Origin: Euperipatoides rowelli
Lineage: Eukaryota > Onychophora > Udeonychophora > Euonychophora > Peripatopsidae
NCBI GenBank assembly: GCA_003024985.2
Contig: PXIH01S0000719.1
Direction: 5' to 3' (one strand)
Length of the DNA stretch: 14,094 nucleotides
The notes under the pieces are model-generated. The model searched no databases, had not been told where the DNA came from, and saw only the letters and a program-made list of their open reading frames with translations. Positions 1 to 8,378 of the stretch are shown here, one piece after another (position 1 is the stretch's first letter; the number at the start of each line of letters is the position of its first letter). Both the position numbers and the translations under genes were made by a program.

Positions 1-1160
1 TACAAGTTAGCTATTTTGTGAATTTAAAAACTTCATACAAGTTAGCTATTTCGTGCAATTGTTTAGAAGCTTATTCAAAGGCAGAAAGTTTAAAGAAATT
101 TAACATTTTGTTTATTGGAAAAAATATTTACCTGTTTCTGTTTTCTTTTCTGTTCTTCATATTAATTCAGGAAATATGTTTCTACAAAGTCTTAATTTTG
201 GGCAAGTGGGTGCTAATGAAAAAAAGATAGGTTAAATACATGTTCCTTTTTGAGTTAAATATTTTTATATTATTGAAAAAACTAGCAAAGAATTCACCCA
301 GTGGCTACAAATAAGTTCTCAAATGTATCTCAGGATGTTTCTGGGGTAATTGGAGCTCCTATGTTTGCTATACAAAATGGACAGCAAACTTTGGAGCTCC
401 TTTTACTCGAATTTTCAAAAATTCGTCCACATTGCAGGGAATATCATAGAAACCTAAAAAGCATGAGTCTGACTTGCTTTAGCAGATTTCAAGTATATAA
501 AATGTCATTGAGCTAGGATGAGTGGTTGAGGAGGTGTATCAAACCTTACCGACATATAGACATTTCTACTCTTTTATTATATATCCAAGAAGGGAGGTAT
601 TTGGTTTTAAAATTTCTTATTTATTAAATTCAGTTTGAAGAACTATTAAGTTGCAACGCCGAATTTACCCAAGAATGTATTCTGAATTGGAAGTCTGGAC
701 TCCTTTCCTGTTCGTGTTTTTTAAAGTTTATTAATTTTATATCCAAAATCATTTAACTACATTTAAGATTTTTCAATATCATATCTGAGGATGGAACTCA
801 ATTTCTTTCATTCCCTACATTGGCATGCACTAAATTCTTTGGACATTCCCAAACTTTTAGTTTGAAAATGTTCCTAAAGATTTTACCACATTTTGAAAAA
901 AATCATTTTAAGCAGGAAGTTATAAATAGTGATAAACAGATTGTGGCAAGATATTGATAAACTCATAAAATTTTTATTATAAATTTAATAGAATAACACG
1001 TTAGTACCGTACATGGTCTAGAACACATCCATTCGATATTAAACTTATCACCATGATTTTATTGTCCAATAATGATGATTACCATGATATTCTCATGTTC
1101 AATGTTGTGAAGGCAGGCACTGGTGGTGAATAGATGACATAAAACCACAAATAAAGGGTT
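1..1160. other. Unassigned AT-rich stretch with short repeats and hairpins
   Basis: I see no gene here. Open frames at 18-230 and 301-516 start with GTG, have no recognisable domain and fit chance. Visible structure: a 20-bp direct repeat (TACAAGTTAGCTATTTYGTG) at 1-20 and 36-55, which may continue left of the window; a 49-nt hairpin at 352-400 (listed separately); a near-palindrome CGAATTTT/AAAATTCG at 408-425; and an imperfect hairpin at 841-874 built on CAAACT/AGTTTG. The rest is AT-rich sequence with no further organisation that I can support. Confidence 0.5.
352..400. repeat. 49-nt inverted repeat (hairpin)
   Basis: The arms are 352-369 and 383-400 around a 13-nt loop. Each arm carries GGAGCTCC (itself palindromic), three bases, then GTTTGCT or its complement AGCAAAC. 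Sixteen of 18 positions pair; the two mismatches are T:T. This is more GC-rich than its surroundings, so it is less likely than the AT-only inverted repeats to be composition noise. It could be a small mobile-element relic or a folded RNA; nothing shows transcription. Confidence 0.55.
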
Positions 1161-1164
1161 AAAG

Positions 1165-1220
1165 TGGTGTTTCTTAAACTGGGGTCCATGGACCCTTGGA
1201 GGTCCTCAAGTTGACGGTCG
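1165..1220. mobile_element. hAT-like transposon terminal sequence, apparently solo or truncated
   Basis: The stretch GTGTTTCTTAAACTGGGG runs straight into the perfect 14-bp palindrome GGGTCCATGGACCC (1182-1195) and then a GGAGGTCC echo. Ends of the form (CAG)TGTTTCT(C/T)AAACTGGGGTCC followed by a GGTCC...GGACC fold are typical of hAT-superfamily elements; that is family knowledge, not something shown here. I found no matching inverted end or target duplication nearby, so the 3' boundary is unknown. An 11-bp inverted match (TTAAGAAACAC) near 8074 is far away and probably coincidental. Confidence 0.35.
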
Positions 1221-1517
1221 AGATTTTTGAGTGCTTACAATTTAAATAACTTTTTTTTAAAAGTATTTTTTTTAAAATGGAAGCCATTTTTTTTAAACTT
1301 ATGATAAAAAAACATTTTATTAATATTTATCCTATTTGTTTTTTTATTAAGTATATTTCTGAGTTTTACATTTCATTGACAATAAAATAGTTTTTTTTAA
1401 GATTATGTTATAAAAATATAAAATTTGGTTACGACAGTATTACGGCTGTTACGCATTTTAATATTTATGTAAATTTTTTTTAAATAATTCAGTTTACGAT
1501 TTGAATCATCAGTTCAC

Positions 1518-1816
1518 CGATGGATGTTTGACCAAATGGACACTTGGCTGAAAGGACGTTTGGCTGAACGGACATTGGCCAAACGGACATTGGCCAAACA
1601 AAATTTTGCCGAATGGACATTTGACTGAATGGACATATGGCTGAATGGACATGACTGAACAGATGTATGGATATATGGCTGAACAGACGTTTGGCCAAAT
1701 GAATGTTGGCTGATTGGATGTTTGGCAAAATAGACCTTTAGCCGAATGGATGTTTGGCCAAATGGACATTTGGTCTAATTGATGTTTGGCAGAATGGACA
1801 TTTGGCCAAATGGACA
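1518..1816. repeat. 16-bp minisatellite, about 18 degenerate units
   Basis: A tandem array with consensus TTTGGCYRAATGGACA. Units vary by substitution and by 1-2 base deletions, and one stretch (about 1650-1676) is expanded or disrupted. Many units contain the palindrome TTGGCCAA, so neighbouring units can also pair as inverted repeats. The two overlapping minus-strand frames here (1489-1728 and 1509-1817) are by-products: the reverse complement of the unit contains no stop codon in any frame, so long open frames arise automatically. I see no sign of a real protein. Confidence 0.9.
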
Positions 1817-1997
1817 ATTAGCAAGTTTTTAGCACTAGCCTAAACCTTGACATCAATGCCTGTATGTATATGAAGATGACACTATATACCTTGATAAATA
1901 AAGTTATAAAGACACATGTCAGATGTTGTTTATTGCATCATGGCTCCACAATTAAAATGTTAGAAATTGATTGAATAATGGCATGTAAAATGAAACT

Positions 1998-2070
1998 ACC
2001 TTTGTAGCTCAGTGGTTACAACATTGCCCCAGTAAGACAAAGGTACCAGGTCCAGATCCATGTGGAGAGT
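1998..2070 (+). repeat. tRNA-derived SINE-like head with A and B boxes
   Basis: TAGCTCAGTGGT at 2005-2016 is a very good RNA polymerase III A box, and GGTCCAGATCC at 2049-2059 matches the B box (GGTTCRANYCC) with two differences. The boxes lie 44 bases apart, exactly as in a tRNA. The acceptor stem (1998-2004 against 2063-2069) pairs badly and the D and T stems are broken, so this is not a working tRNA gene. A T-rich run follows at about 2074-2084. A diverged second copy near 3212-3260 supports a dispersed SINE family. The 3' end of the element is not clear. Confidence 0.6.
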
Positions 2071-2360
2071 AAATATTTTTTTTTGTCTTATCTGATATTT
2101 AATTAAATCATCAATTTTTATATTTCACAGTGGGGGATATTCTGATGTCTACAATTTATGGAAAATGAGAAAATTAGGTAATGTCTAATGGTCAGCTCTT
2201 GATGGTAAGAATAGTGAAGAAAATTTATTTTAATATACCTACCTCATTGGATGAGGTGCAGAACAAATGAAAGTTCCATGTCCTGTCAAACGAAGACATT
2301 GTGAATACAAATATGGATGAAAGAATAAAGTTATGATAGATATGTGATGATATATAATCT

Positions 2361-2368
2361 CTCTAACC
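2361..2368. repeat. Left 8-bp target-site duplication of hAT-like element
   Basis: CTCTAACC immediately before the left terminal repeat. It matches the right flank TTCTAACT (3016-3023) at six of eight positions. Both have TA at the centre, the nnnTAnnn pattern described for the Buster group of hAT elements. Confidence 0.55.
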
Positions 2369-3015
2369 TAGTGTTTCCCATTTAAATTTGCTCACATAAC
2401 CCTTTCAAACTTGATAAAAAATTATGAGCCCCAATCCAAAGCTTTGGCCGCAATAGTGGTCAATGAACACTTATTGACGTTCAAGTGCACAGCCCCAATA
2501 AACCTCTCTGTGTTGTTTTAGCTTCCACAGACTGGTAACATTGCTACACATAAAATCCATCAAAGTTAAAAGTTCAAATGTTACTATGATGTAACTCTCA
2601 TAGAAACCATAATGTTCACCTCAAGGAACCATAATGTTTACCTCATAGAAGTATAATGTTCACCTCATGGAACCATAATATTCACCTCATAGAAACATAA
2701 TGCTCACCTCATGGAACCATAATATTAAGCTCATGGAACCATAATATTTACCTCATGGAACCATAATATTATCCTCATGGAACCATAATAGTCACCTCAT
2801 GGAACCATAATGTTCACCTCATGGAATATAATATTAACCTCATGGAATATAATATTCACATCATGGAACCATAATATTCACATCATGGAACCATAATATT
2901 ATCCTCATGGAACTATAATAGTCACCTCATGGAACCATAATGTTCACCTCATGGAACCATAATGTTCACCTCATGGAACTCCAGGCTTCTATGGAATATT
3001 ATTTGGGAAACACTT
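2369..3015. mobile_element. Non-autonomous hAT-like element (647 bp) with internal minisatellite
   Basis: The ends are TAGTGTTTCCCA (2369-2380) and TGGGAAACACTT (3004-3015), inverted repeats matching at 11 of 12 positions and of the classic hAT type (CAGTGTTTCCCA-like). An imperfect 8-bp duplication flanks them. No transposase frame is present, so it would depend on a transposase made elsewhere. The left part (2381-2596) is unique and holds the 12-bp palindrome CCAAAGCTTTGG (2436-2447). The right part is almost wholly a 22-bp tandem array (2597-2980). Two differences in the target duplication and one terminal mismatch suggest an old insertion. The superfamily call rests on end sequence and duplication length only. 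Confidence 0.7.
2597..2980. repeat. 22-bp minisatellite, about 17.5 units, with higher-order duplication
   Basis: The unit is CTCATGGAACC followed by ATAATGTTCAC. I count 17 full units and one partial. Two units (2818-2838 and 2839-2859, approximately) lack one base. Units 7-10 and 13-16 share the same ordered variants (endings ATTTAC or ATTCAC, then ATTATC, TAGTCAC, TGTTCAC), so a block of about six units was duplicated as one piece. The array ends about 24 bases before the right terminal repeat of the hAT-like element. Confidence 0.92.
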
Positions 3016-3023
3016 TTCTAACT
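3016..3023. repeat. Right 8-bp target-site duplication of hAT-like element
   Basis: TTCTAACT directly after the right inverted end, pairing with CTCTAACC at 2361-2368 (six of eight identical, differences only at the edges). Confidence 0.55.
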
Positions 3024-3211
3024 GTTTAATTTCAACATTTAATATCAGTTATCAAGTGTCTATAACTAAAGGTGGAAATTAGAGATGAAACTGTATTCAG
3101 CTTAGGATTTGAACTAAGTCGGTTTTAGGTATAAATACAAGCAGTTTTCATGAACCTTAAATTAATTTCTGACTTTAAACCCTTTAAAAGTTGGAAATAA
3201 AGTATGGAGGG

Positions 3212-3260
3212 GTGGAGCGGTGAAACATTATTCCCTAAGACAAAAGTGCCTGAAAGACAC
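3212..3260 (+). repeat. Diverged second copy of the tRNA-like SINE piece
   Basis: TAAGACAAAAGTGCC at 3236-3250 matches TAAGACAAAGGTACC at 2033-2047 in 13 of 15 positions, and the bases before it (GGTG, then ACATT and CCC) align with the A-box to mid-tRNA part of the first copy. The B box is not recognisable. Borders are approximate. Confidence 0.4.
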
Positions 3261-4259
3261 TTCATAATTCACTGGGTATTCACTGATGTGCATAAATATT
3301 GTCTAACTCCCTTTATGTTTAGAATCAAGGGTAAGAGAAATTATGTGGCTTTTGTATAGGTCAATCTGCTAATAGATTGATATTTTGAGGTTTTCTTTAT
3401 TTTATATTTGGAATAAAGAAATTCCATGCAGTTTTAACAAAATTAGAAAGTTAAGTGCAGAGATTGTTAAAGAGTTGACACCTTATACTAATACCTTATG
3501 CATAATAATAATGTCTGCTATATATTCAATCACTATCTGATACACATATTTCAATATATTTATCACTCAAGCATTAAAGGGTTAAATTGATAGTTCTGTA
3601 CTATTGGAATATTTTCCACTTTTAATTGCTTCAGACATTATAATTGCATTTTTTAATTAAATAATAAAACTATTATAATATTTACATATATTCCTATTAC
3701 AAACATAATAAAATGCAACAGAATCTAATATGTTTTATTAAATTCCCTGAGAATAAAAACTCGTCTAATTTTTATTGACAATTTTGATTATAAATATTGA
3801 AGTTATAAAGGAAATATTGACACAGAAATTGATGAATAATGTCTTTTACTTTGTCAAACATTTGAGTCAGTGAAAAAAAGAATGGATAATTTTATAAAAT
3901 GTTTTGCAATCCGTCTCGAGCTCAAATGGCGAGGTTTAATAAACAGCAGTGAGTTTGTTTCCATATTCAAATTTTTATCCATTCAAAGTCAAATTCACTT
4001 AAATTTTCTAGCAAAAATGTAAAATGAAAACATTGATGGTAAGGTTATGCAATATTATATCTATAAGGCCAGTTAAATAAAAAAATACGACATTTAGAAA
4101 AATAAATTGATGTGTTTTTACTAGGGTCAAGTCTAATGAAATCAATAATGTAATTAACTTTCTAACTCAGTATAAAACAATTTTTTTTTATATCAAAACA
4201 AAAATGTTAAAGTTGATTCAGATAAAAACCACAAATGTACACTTTGTCAATTAACCACT

Positions 4260-4286
4260 GATTTATTTATTTATTTTATTTATTTA
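4260..4286. repeat. (TTTA)n microsatellite
   Basis: Imperfect tandem TTTA units with one TTTTA interruption, ending in TTTAG. Confidence 0.85.
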
Positions 4287-4570
4287 GACAACAAGCCAGA
4301 CCTTTTCTATAAAATGTAATTAAAGGTATTTTCAAAACAGTTACAAAAATAAATAAAATGAATTTAACAAAATAAGTTTTGGATTTTATTATTATTTAAT
4401 ATTTATTTGTAATACAAATAAAAAGGAACAATACAATAAGAAGATTGGGTAATTTTGACAAAGGTGTTAGCCACAATGAATGTGAACCTTTTTATGACGA
4501 GGCGTTAAAAATTGAAAGGCCTTATACAACTTTAGTCACATGATCAAGACAGATAGCAGTCTTATTGTTT

Positions 4571-4658
4571 TTGTTTACAGTCCTAACTTTACCACAACCC
4601 TGAACCCTAACTTCAACTACGTATTAAACCCACTTTTTCCCAACCCTATGATGATGAA
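4571..4658. repeat. Dispersed repeat copy 1 (AGTCCTAACTTT ... CCCAACCCTA)
   Basis: It shares with 6068-6149 the block AGTCCTAACTTT at the left and CCCAACCCTA at the right, with the same order and similar spacing. The middle contains CCCTGAACCCTAAC, which looks like degenerate telomere-type (CCCTAA) sequence. It is a relic of an unidentified interspersed repeat. Confidence 0.5.
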
Positions 4659-4659
4659 G

Positions 4660-5820
4660 GGGTGACATAATCAGTTTTGATCGATTTTGAGAATTTTGAT
4701 CCAATTCCCGGAAAATCCGCCGTAATGACAGAAATATATGCGCAGATGTTAAAAATGCGGTAAAATTGTGTTTAAGGCGATGAGTTTTTAACAGCTCTTC
4801 TTTTTATCTAGTATTGTTCTAAAGAATAAAGTTACATAAAATTAAAATAATAACATAATATATTAAAAACCATTAGAAAGAATAAAAAAAAAGATTTCCC
4901 AATTGTTTTAGTTTAAGTTGGATTCAACAGAGATCAAATCCCAACCCTGTAATGACTTCCAATCACAAAATTATCTGCCATAAAAGTAAAGTCTAAAAGC
5001 CTAAGCCTGGGACTTAAATTCATTTGATCAAACAAGAGTTCACCTTTTGTTGAACAAATTTAAGTCTTGAATGACAATTCCCTTAGTTATTAAAATCAGA
5101 TCAAGCAATAAATGTCTTTTTTTTTTGAGGTCACACAAGCTAGTACTGACCATCAAATTCACATAGCATACATTATTTCTTATAAGGAAAGCACTATCAT
5201 ATTGTCATAATTTTGCTAGAACTTCCATAACAATAAGTGAAGAACTCTGGTCAAATAAAACATTTTTACACATTGTAGATAGATTACTAATAAAATGATG
5301 TGTATAATTATCATGCATGAAACAATAAGAAGTCCAACTCCCGTTGGTCCTGATATTATTAGACAATACATTTTCAACGTAAATCCCATGACTATCGATT
5401 ATTCAAACACTAATGAAATCAGTCAGACCACCACTGAATGCATCATAACAATTATATGAATATAACAAATAATAATAATAAAAATCAAGATGAGAGTGCC
5501 AACACTATAAGACCACCTTCTATCAGTCCTGGAAAGCATCAAGGCATTGACACATGAGGAACGTATGTTAGTTGAAGATATTTTCTAGTTAATCAAGTGC
5601 AATGACCATTTAAATCATGATGAGAATTTGTACTGCCAGTGATATATGATTGCATTAAAAATATTTACAAGAAGGAGAAAATAAAGCATAGAAATAAACA
5701 TATTAAGAAAACCACAACAGAAGAGTTATGAGCAGACATCAAATTGCGTTTTATATCAGGGTATAAAATAATTACATTTTAATTGAATAATTGCTGTACT
5801 TGCCCTCCCATTAAGAAACA
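4660..5820. other. Unassigned stretch with weak open frames
   Basis: No recognisable gene. The plus-strand frame starting at 5283 stays open to a TGA at 5457-5459 (ATG at 5295, 54 residues), and the same frame contains further open segments at 5511-5588 and 5592-5636 separated by stops. The composition of these segments looks somewhat protein-like, but I recognise no family, and segments of this size are expected by chance in a window this long. A-rich and T-rich runs are scattered throughout. Confidence 0.4.
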
Positions 5821-6057
5821 AATTCGAGGATGGGGGGGGGGGAGTAGATATTTGATTTTCATGATGGTTAACTGGTAGCTGGATTGTGAGGTTGGGGTGG
5901 TTATGATATTTGAACAGTAATATTCAAGATGCACTTCCATGCATAAGTTGTACACTTGCGTCTGAGTTGCAAACCTATCTGCAAGGATTACTTCAAAAAC
6001 AAAAAATTCTGTATGACATTGTTGGAAATTATTTATTAACAGTAGAATGATTGGCAC
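5779..6057 (-). CDS. Doubtful open frame, 92 residues, not recognised
   Basis: A minus-strand frame that begins at a GTG rather than ATG and ends with a stop at 5779-5781. I recognise no domain. The C-terminal third is read through an 11-base G tract at 5832-5842 (proline codons on this strand), so the frame crosses a slippage-prone homopolymer. The upstream part (about 5930-6050) is somewhat richer in GC than the surroundings and could be a decayed coding piece or part of a repeat. The first in-frame ATG would give a shorter product of about 53 residues. No convincing splice sites or partners were seen. Most likely it is not a gene. Confidence 0.12.
   Translation of the reverse strand: MPIILLLINNFQQCHTEFFVFEVILADRFATQTQVYNLCMEVHLEYYCSNIITTPTSQSSYQLTIMKIKYLLPPPHPRICFLMGGQVQQLFN
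5832..5842. repeat. Poly-G tract (G11)
   Basis: An uninterrupted run of 11 G, preceded by GAGGAT. A C9 run at 7450-7458, followed by GCATCCTG, has a similar setting in opposite orientation. Confidence 0.95.
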
Positions 6058-6067
6058 CTTATTTTCT

Positions 6068-6149
6068 TTTGGTTTAGAGTCCTAACTTTCACCCAGTGCT
6101 GTAACCTACTTCTCAGTTGAAATTCCCAACCCTAATCCAAATGATAGAA
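6068..6149. repeat. Dispersed repeat copy 2 (AGTCCTAACTTT ... CCCAACCCTA)
   Basis: Same-orientation relative of 4571-4658: TTTAGAGTCCTAACTTT at the left end, CCCAACCCTAA at the right end, with a diverged middle. Confidence 0.5.
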
Positions 6150-7350
6150 TAAATTTGCGTAACCATTTTTATTTTTTTTACACTATTTCTTTCAGCCAAC
6201 TGTTAAATAATCAATGTTTGTTTCTGAATTAATCCGTGCGATAGGTTTGCTATGCAGACACTAACAGGTGTTCCCTGAAAACTATTGGGGAATACACGAC
6301 ATCTATTGCTGTAGATTATACACCTTTCCACTCATCCTATCTTATGGTGGGGATATTATTGGGGATTGTTATAAATGAGAAATTTCCCCAACTCTGATTC
6401 CCTAAATTGAAAACTCACAACTATTGCAATAATTTAACCTAAAATAGGTACCACCACCACAAGTTAGAGCAGCAACAATACACAATTGCTAGACAACCGC
6501 ATCCCTGCATCTGATCTTCAGATCAATGTTAGGGTGTCAAAATGTTAAATTTCCCAAATTATTATTTTAAAAATTCCCATCCAGAGTAAAAAAATTTTGA
6601 TTACTTTTAAATTTACCACCTTTTTTTCTTTCTCTTCAAATGCCAACATCGATACAAAATTTCCAAGCTTCCAGACTCTCAGCCTATATTGACAGGGAAA
6701 GCTTCCAACTACCTCTTAGCGAGACCTCTACGGTGTCATTGTACTGAATTACATCAAGTGAAGAAAAAAATGCAAGACATAAAAAAAAAATAAACTAGTC
6801 AAGGTTAACCTGCAAGTAACAAGGTAGTAAATAACTCAGAATGGCATATAATAAAAAATGTAATATTTACAATAAAAATATTTATTGATATTACAGTTAC
6901 TGATTTAAGCAGGATCTTAATCAAAATTGATGCTATTTTAAAGTCATTGTTATTAAACGTATATTTAAGTATATAGCCTATGTACTGGGCTTGTTTGTCC
7001 ACAGGGTTTTTATTTATAAGTCCGCATCCCAGAAATTGCTATAACAACATCAACAAAATAGAGATGCAAGTTTCCACTTGGAATAAATCCCATAACTGTT
7101 ATATTGCACAAAGAGACATTAAACAGAATCAGTGTATTGACTATCAAAATAACCAACCAATAATAAAATAGCTAACCATACACCCTGGTGAACACAATTG
7201 CTTGTGCTAACCTCTCACTTTGTAGTACCGAGGGTATTACATATTTTATAAAATAAAGGTAAAAAAGGCCATTCAGCCCAGCCAGCATGTATGAAGATGA
7301 ACTACCATTTATAAAAAGTGAAGAAAAGATTATGGTGTTAGGCACTGCAT
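6150..7350. other. Unassigned stretch
   Basis: I see no gene. Short frames at 6805-7002, 6980-7171 and 7172-7357 have no family signature and overlap one another. A small frame at 6640-6747 (35 codons from ATG, plus strand) follows a C/T-rich tract at about 6619-6637 and lies in a slightly GC-richer patch, but it is too short to call. ATTGGGGA occurs twice (about 6286 and 6359) near TTCCC-rich sequence without forming a clear element. Confidence 0.4.
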
Positions 7351-7354
7351 TGAC

Positions 7355-7411
7355 CACTTGCCATTGTGTAGTTGACTTTTATCAACTTTAACAATGCCTT
7401 ACACACAAGTG
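7355..7411. repeat. Nested inverted repeat
   Basis: Three successive pairs fold into one structure: CACTTG (7355-7360) with CAAGTG (7406-7411), CATTGT (7362-7367) with ACAATG (7391-7396), and AGTTGA (7370-7375) with TCAACT (7382-7387), leaving a 6-nt loop. A 9-nt asymmetric bulge separates the outer two pairs on the right arm. Confidence 0.4.
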
Positions 7412-7449
7412 TGTTGAGATTTGAAAATATCAAACTAAAAAATATGTGA

Positions 7450-7458
7450 CCCCCCCCC
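7450..7458. repeat. Poly-C tract (C9)
   Basis: An uninterrupted run of nine C followed by GCATCCTG. Confidence 0.95.
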
Positions 7459-7707
7459 GCATCCTGACATGAAAGAATACAATATACCGTTCAAAGATCC
7501 ATAATCTACATCACCTAGGTAGGAACGATATTTAACAAATTCTCTACAATATATACTGCATTATACTTATTAAAATTACATATCGAAAGATAAAAATACA
7601 CATCTCAGTCTCACATGTAAAAGATATAAATACCATATGCAGCTATTCTTTACAAAATAAAAACTCTTTTTTTTTTTAAAAAAAAGTCTTAGAAAAAAAA
7701 AGTTAAA

Positions 7708-7724
7708 ATATATATATATATATA
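7708..7724. repeat. (TA)n microsatellite
   Basis: About eight TA units, preceded by A/T homopolymers (T11 then A8 at 7667-7685). Confidence 0.95.
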
Positions 7725-7737
7725 CCTTTACTTAACT

Positions 7738-8173
7738 AACAAGACATGTTACCTGTCTAATTCTAAGATATTTAAAAACTTTTAAAAACATTTAAAACGG
7801 TTTTAGGCTTTCCTGTATAATTCTAAAATATGTTTTAAAAAATCTTTATATTTTGACAGGTAACCTATCAAATTACCTGTTGAAATATAAAATTCAATTT
7901 GGAAATGTAAAGTTTTTTAAAATGTATTTTTTTTTTAGAATTCCTGAAAATAGATAATCTCTTCAGAAGATAGGTTAACAATGTATTTATAAAAAAATGC
8001 TTTAAAATATTTATATTTTGAAAGAATAATCTGCCTTTTTTCAGAAACAGTTACATGTTTAGGTCATTTTAAGAAACACGAAAAAGTTCTTTACATAATA
8101 ACAATTAACAAGACAGGTTACATGTCTATTCTGAAAAATATTTAAAAAATAATCTTTACATTTCAACAGGTAA
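7738..8173. repeat. Cluster of short related units in direct and inverted orientation
   Basis: A motif AACAAGACAKGTTACMTGTCT followed by (A)ATTCT occurs at 7738-7764 and 8107-8132 (about 24 of 26 aligned bases identical). A second motif, CTTTAYATTTYRACAGGTAA, occurs at 7844-7863 and 8154-8173, and inverted at 7873-7892. A TTCTAAAA...TTTTAAAAAA middle block is present at about 7821-7843 and inverted at about 7905-7941. The unit thus reads from a TTACMTGTCT end to an ACAGGTAA end, so its ends are themselves inverted. A diverged further unit lies about 7980-8060. This resembles a small inverted-repeat element that multiplied locally. Confidence 0.6.
7845..7891. repeat. Inverted repeat with ACAGGTAA / TTACCTGT arms
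   Basis: Arms 7845-7863 and 7873-7891 pair at 17 of 19 positions around a 9-nt loop (7864-7872). It is formed by head-to-head copies of the second motif of the 7738-8173 cluster. Confidence 0.65.
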
Positions 8174-8378
8174 ATATATAATGGTTATTAATTATTATTT
8201 TTTTTTAGATCGGTTACTTATTTAAAAAATGCAAGGGTTTTTTAAAAAAAGCTTTTTATTAATTTTTTTTTTTGATTGTATTTAAATACTACTAACACAC
8301 ATCAAAACTCTTTTGGTACAAATCCCATAAGAGTTAACATGGAAAAAAAAATTTAATTTCAAAACACAAGCATAAAAG

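Larger units (their letters stand above)
3024..4570. other. Unassigned AT-rich stretch
   Basis: Apart from the SINE-like piece near 3212, I see no gene and no recognisable element. Small items: a perfect 7-bp hairpin TCAATCT/AGATTGA at 3361-3380 with a 6-nt loop, and an imperfect TTTA/TTTTA repeat at about 4260-4286. The rest is AT-rich and full of stop codons in all frames. Confidence 0.5.

Noticed and set aside
18-516. Two plus-strand frames (18-230 and 301-516) as genes
   Set aside because: Both start with GTG, are about 70 residues long, match no family I know and lack splice or regulatory context.
1489-1817. Overlapping minus-strand frames with repeated WPN/SAK words
   Set aside because: They are readings of the stop-free 16-bp minisatellite.
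1998-2070. A functional tRNA gene
   Set aside because: A and B boxes are present but the acceptor, D and T stems do not pair; it fits a SINE head better.
2597-2980. A CRISPR array
   Set aside because: The units are contiguous with no unique spacers, and the setting is eukaryotic.
6640-6747. A 35-codon plus-strand frame after a C/T-rich tract
   Set aside because: Too short and without a family match; the C/T tract alone does not make an exon.
6805-7357. Three overlapping short frames (61-65 residues)
   Set aside because: Ordinary chance length, no recognisable domain, and they lie on both strands across the same DNA.
1171-8080. GTGTTTCTTAA near 1169 and TTAAGAAACAC near 8074 as the two ends of one element
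   Set aside because: An 11-bp match nearly 7 kb apart with no target duplication and no shared flanks is likely chance.
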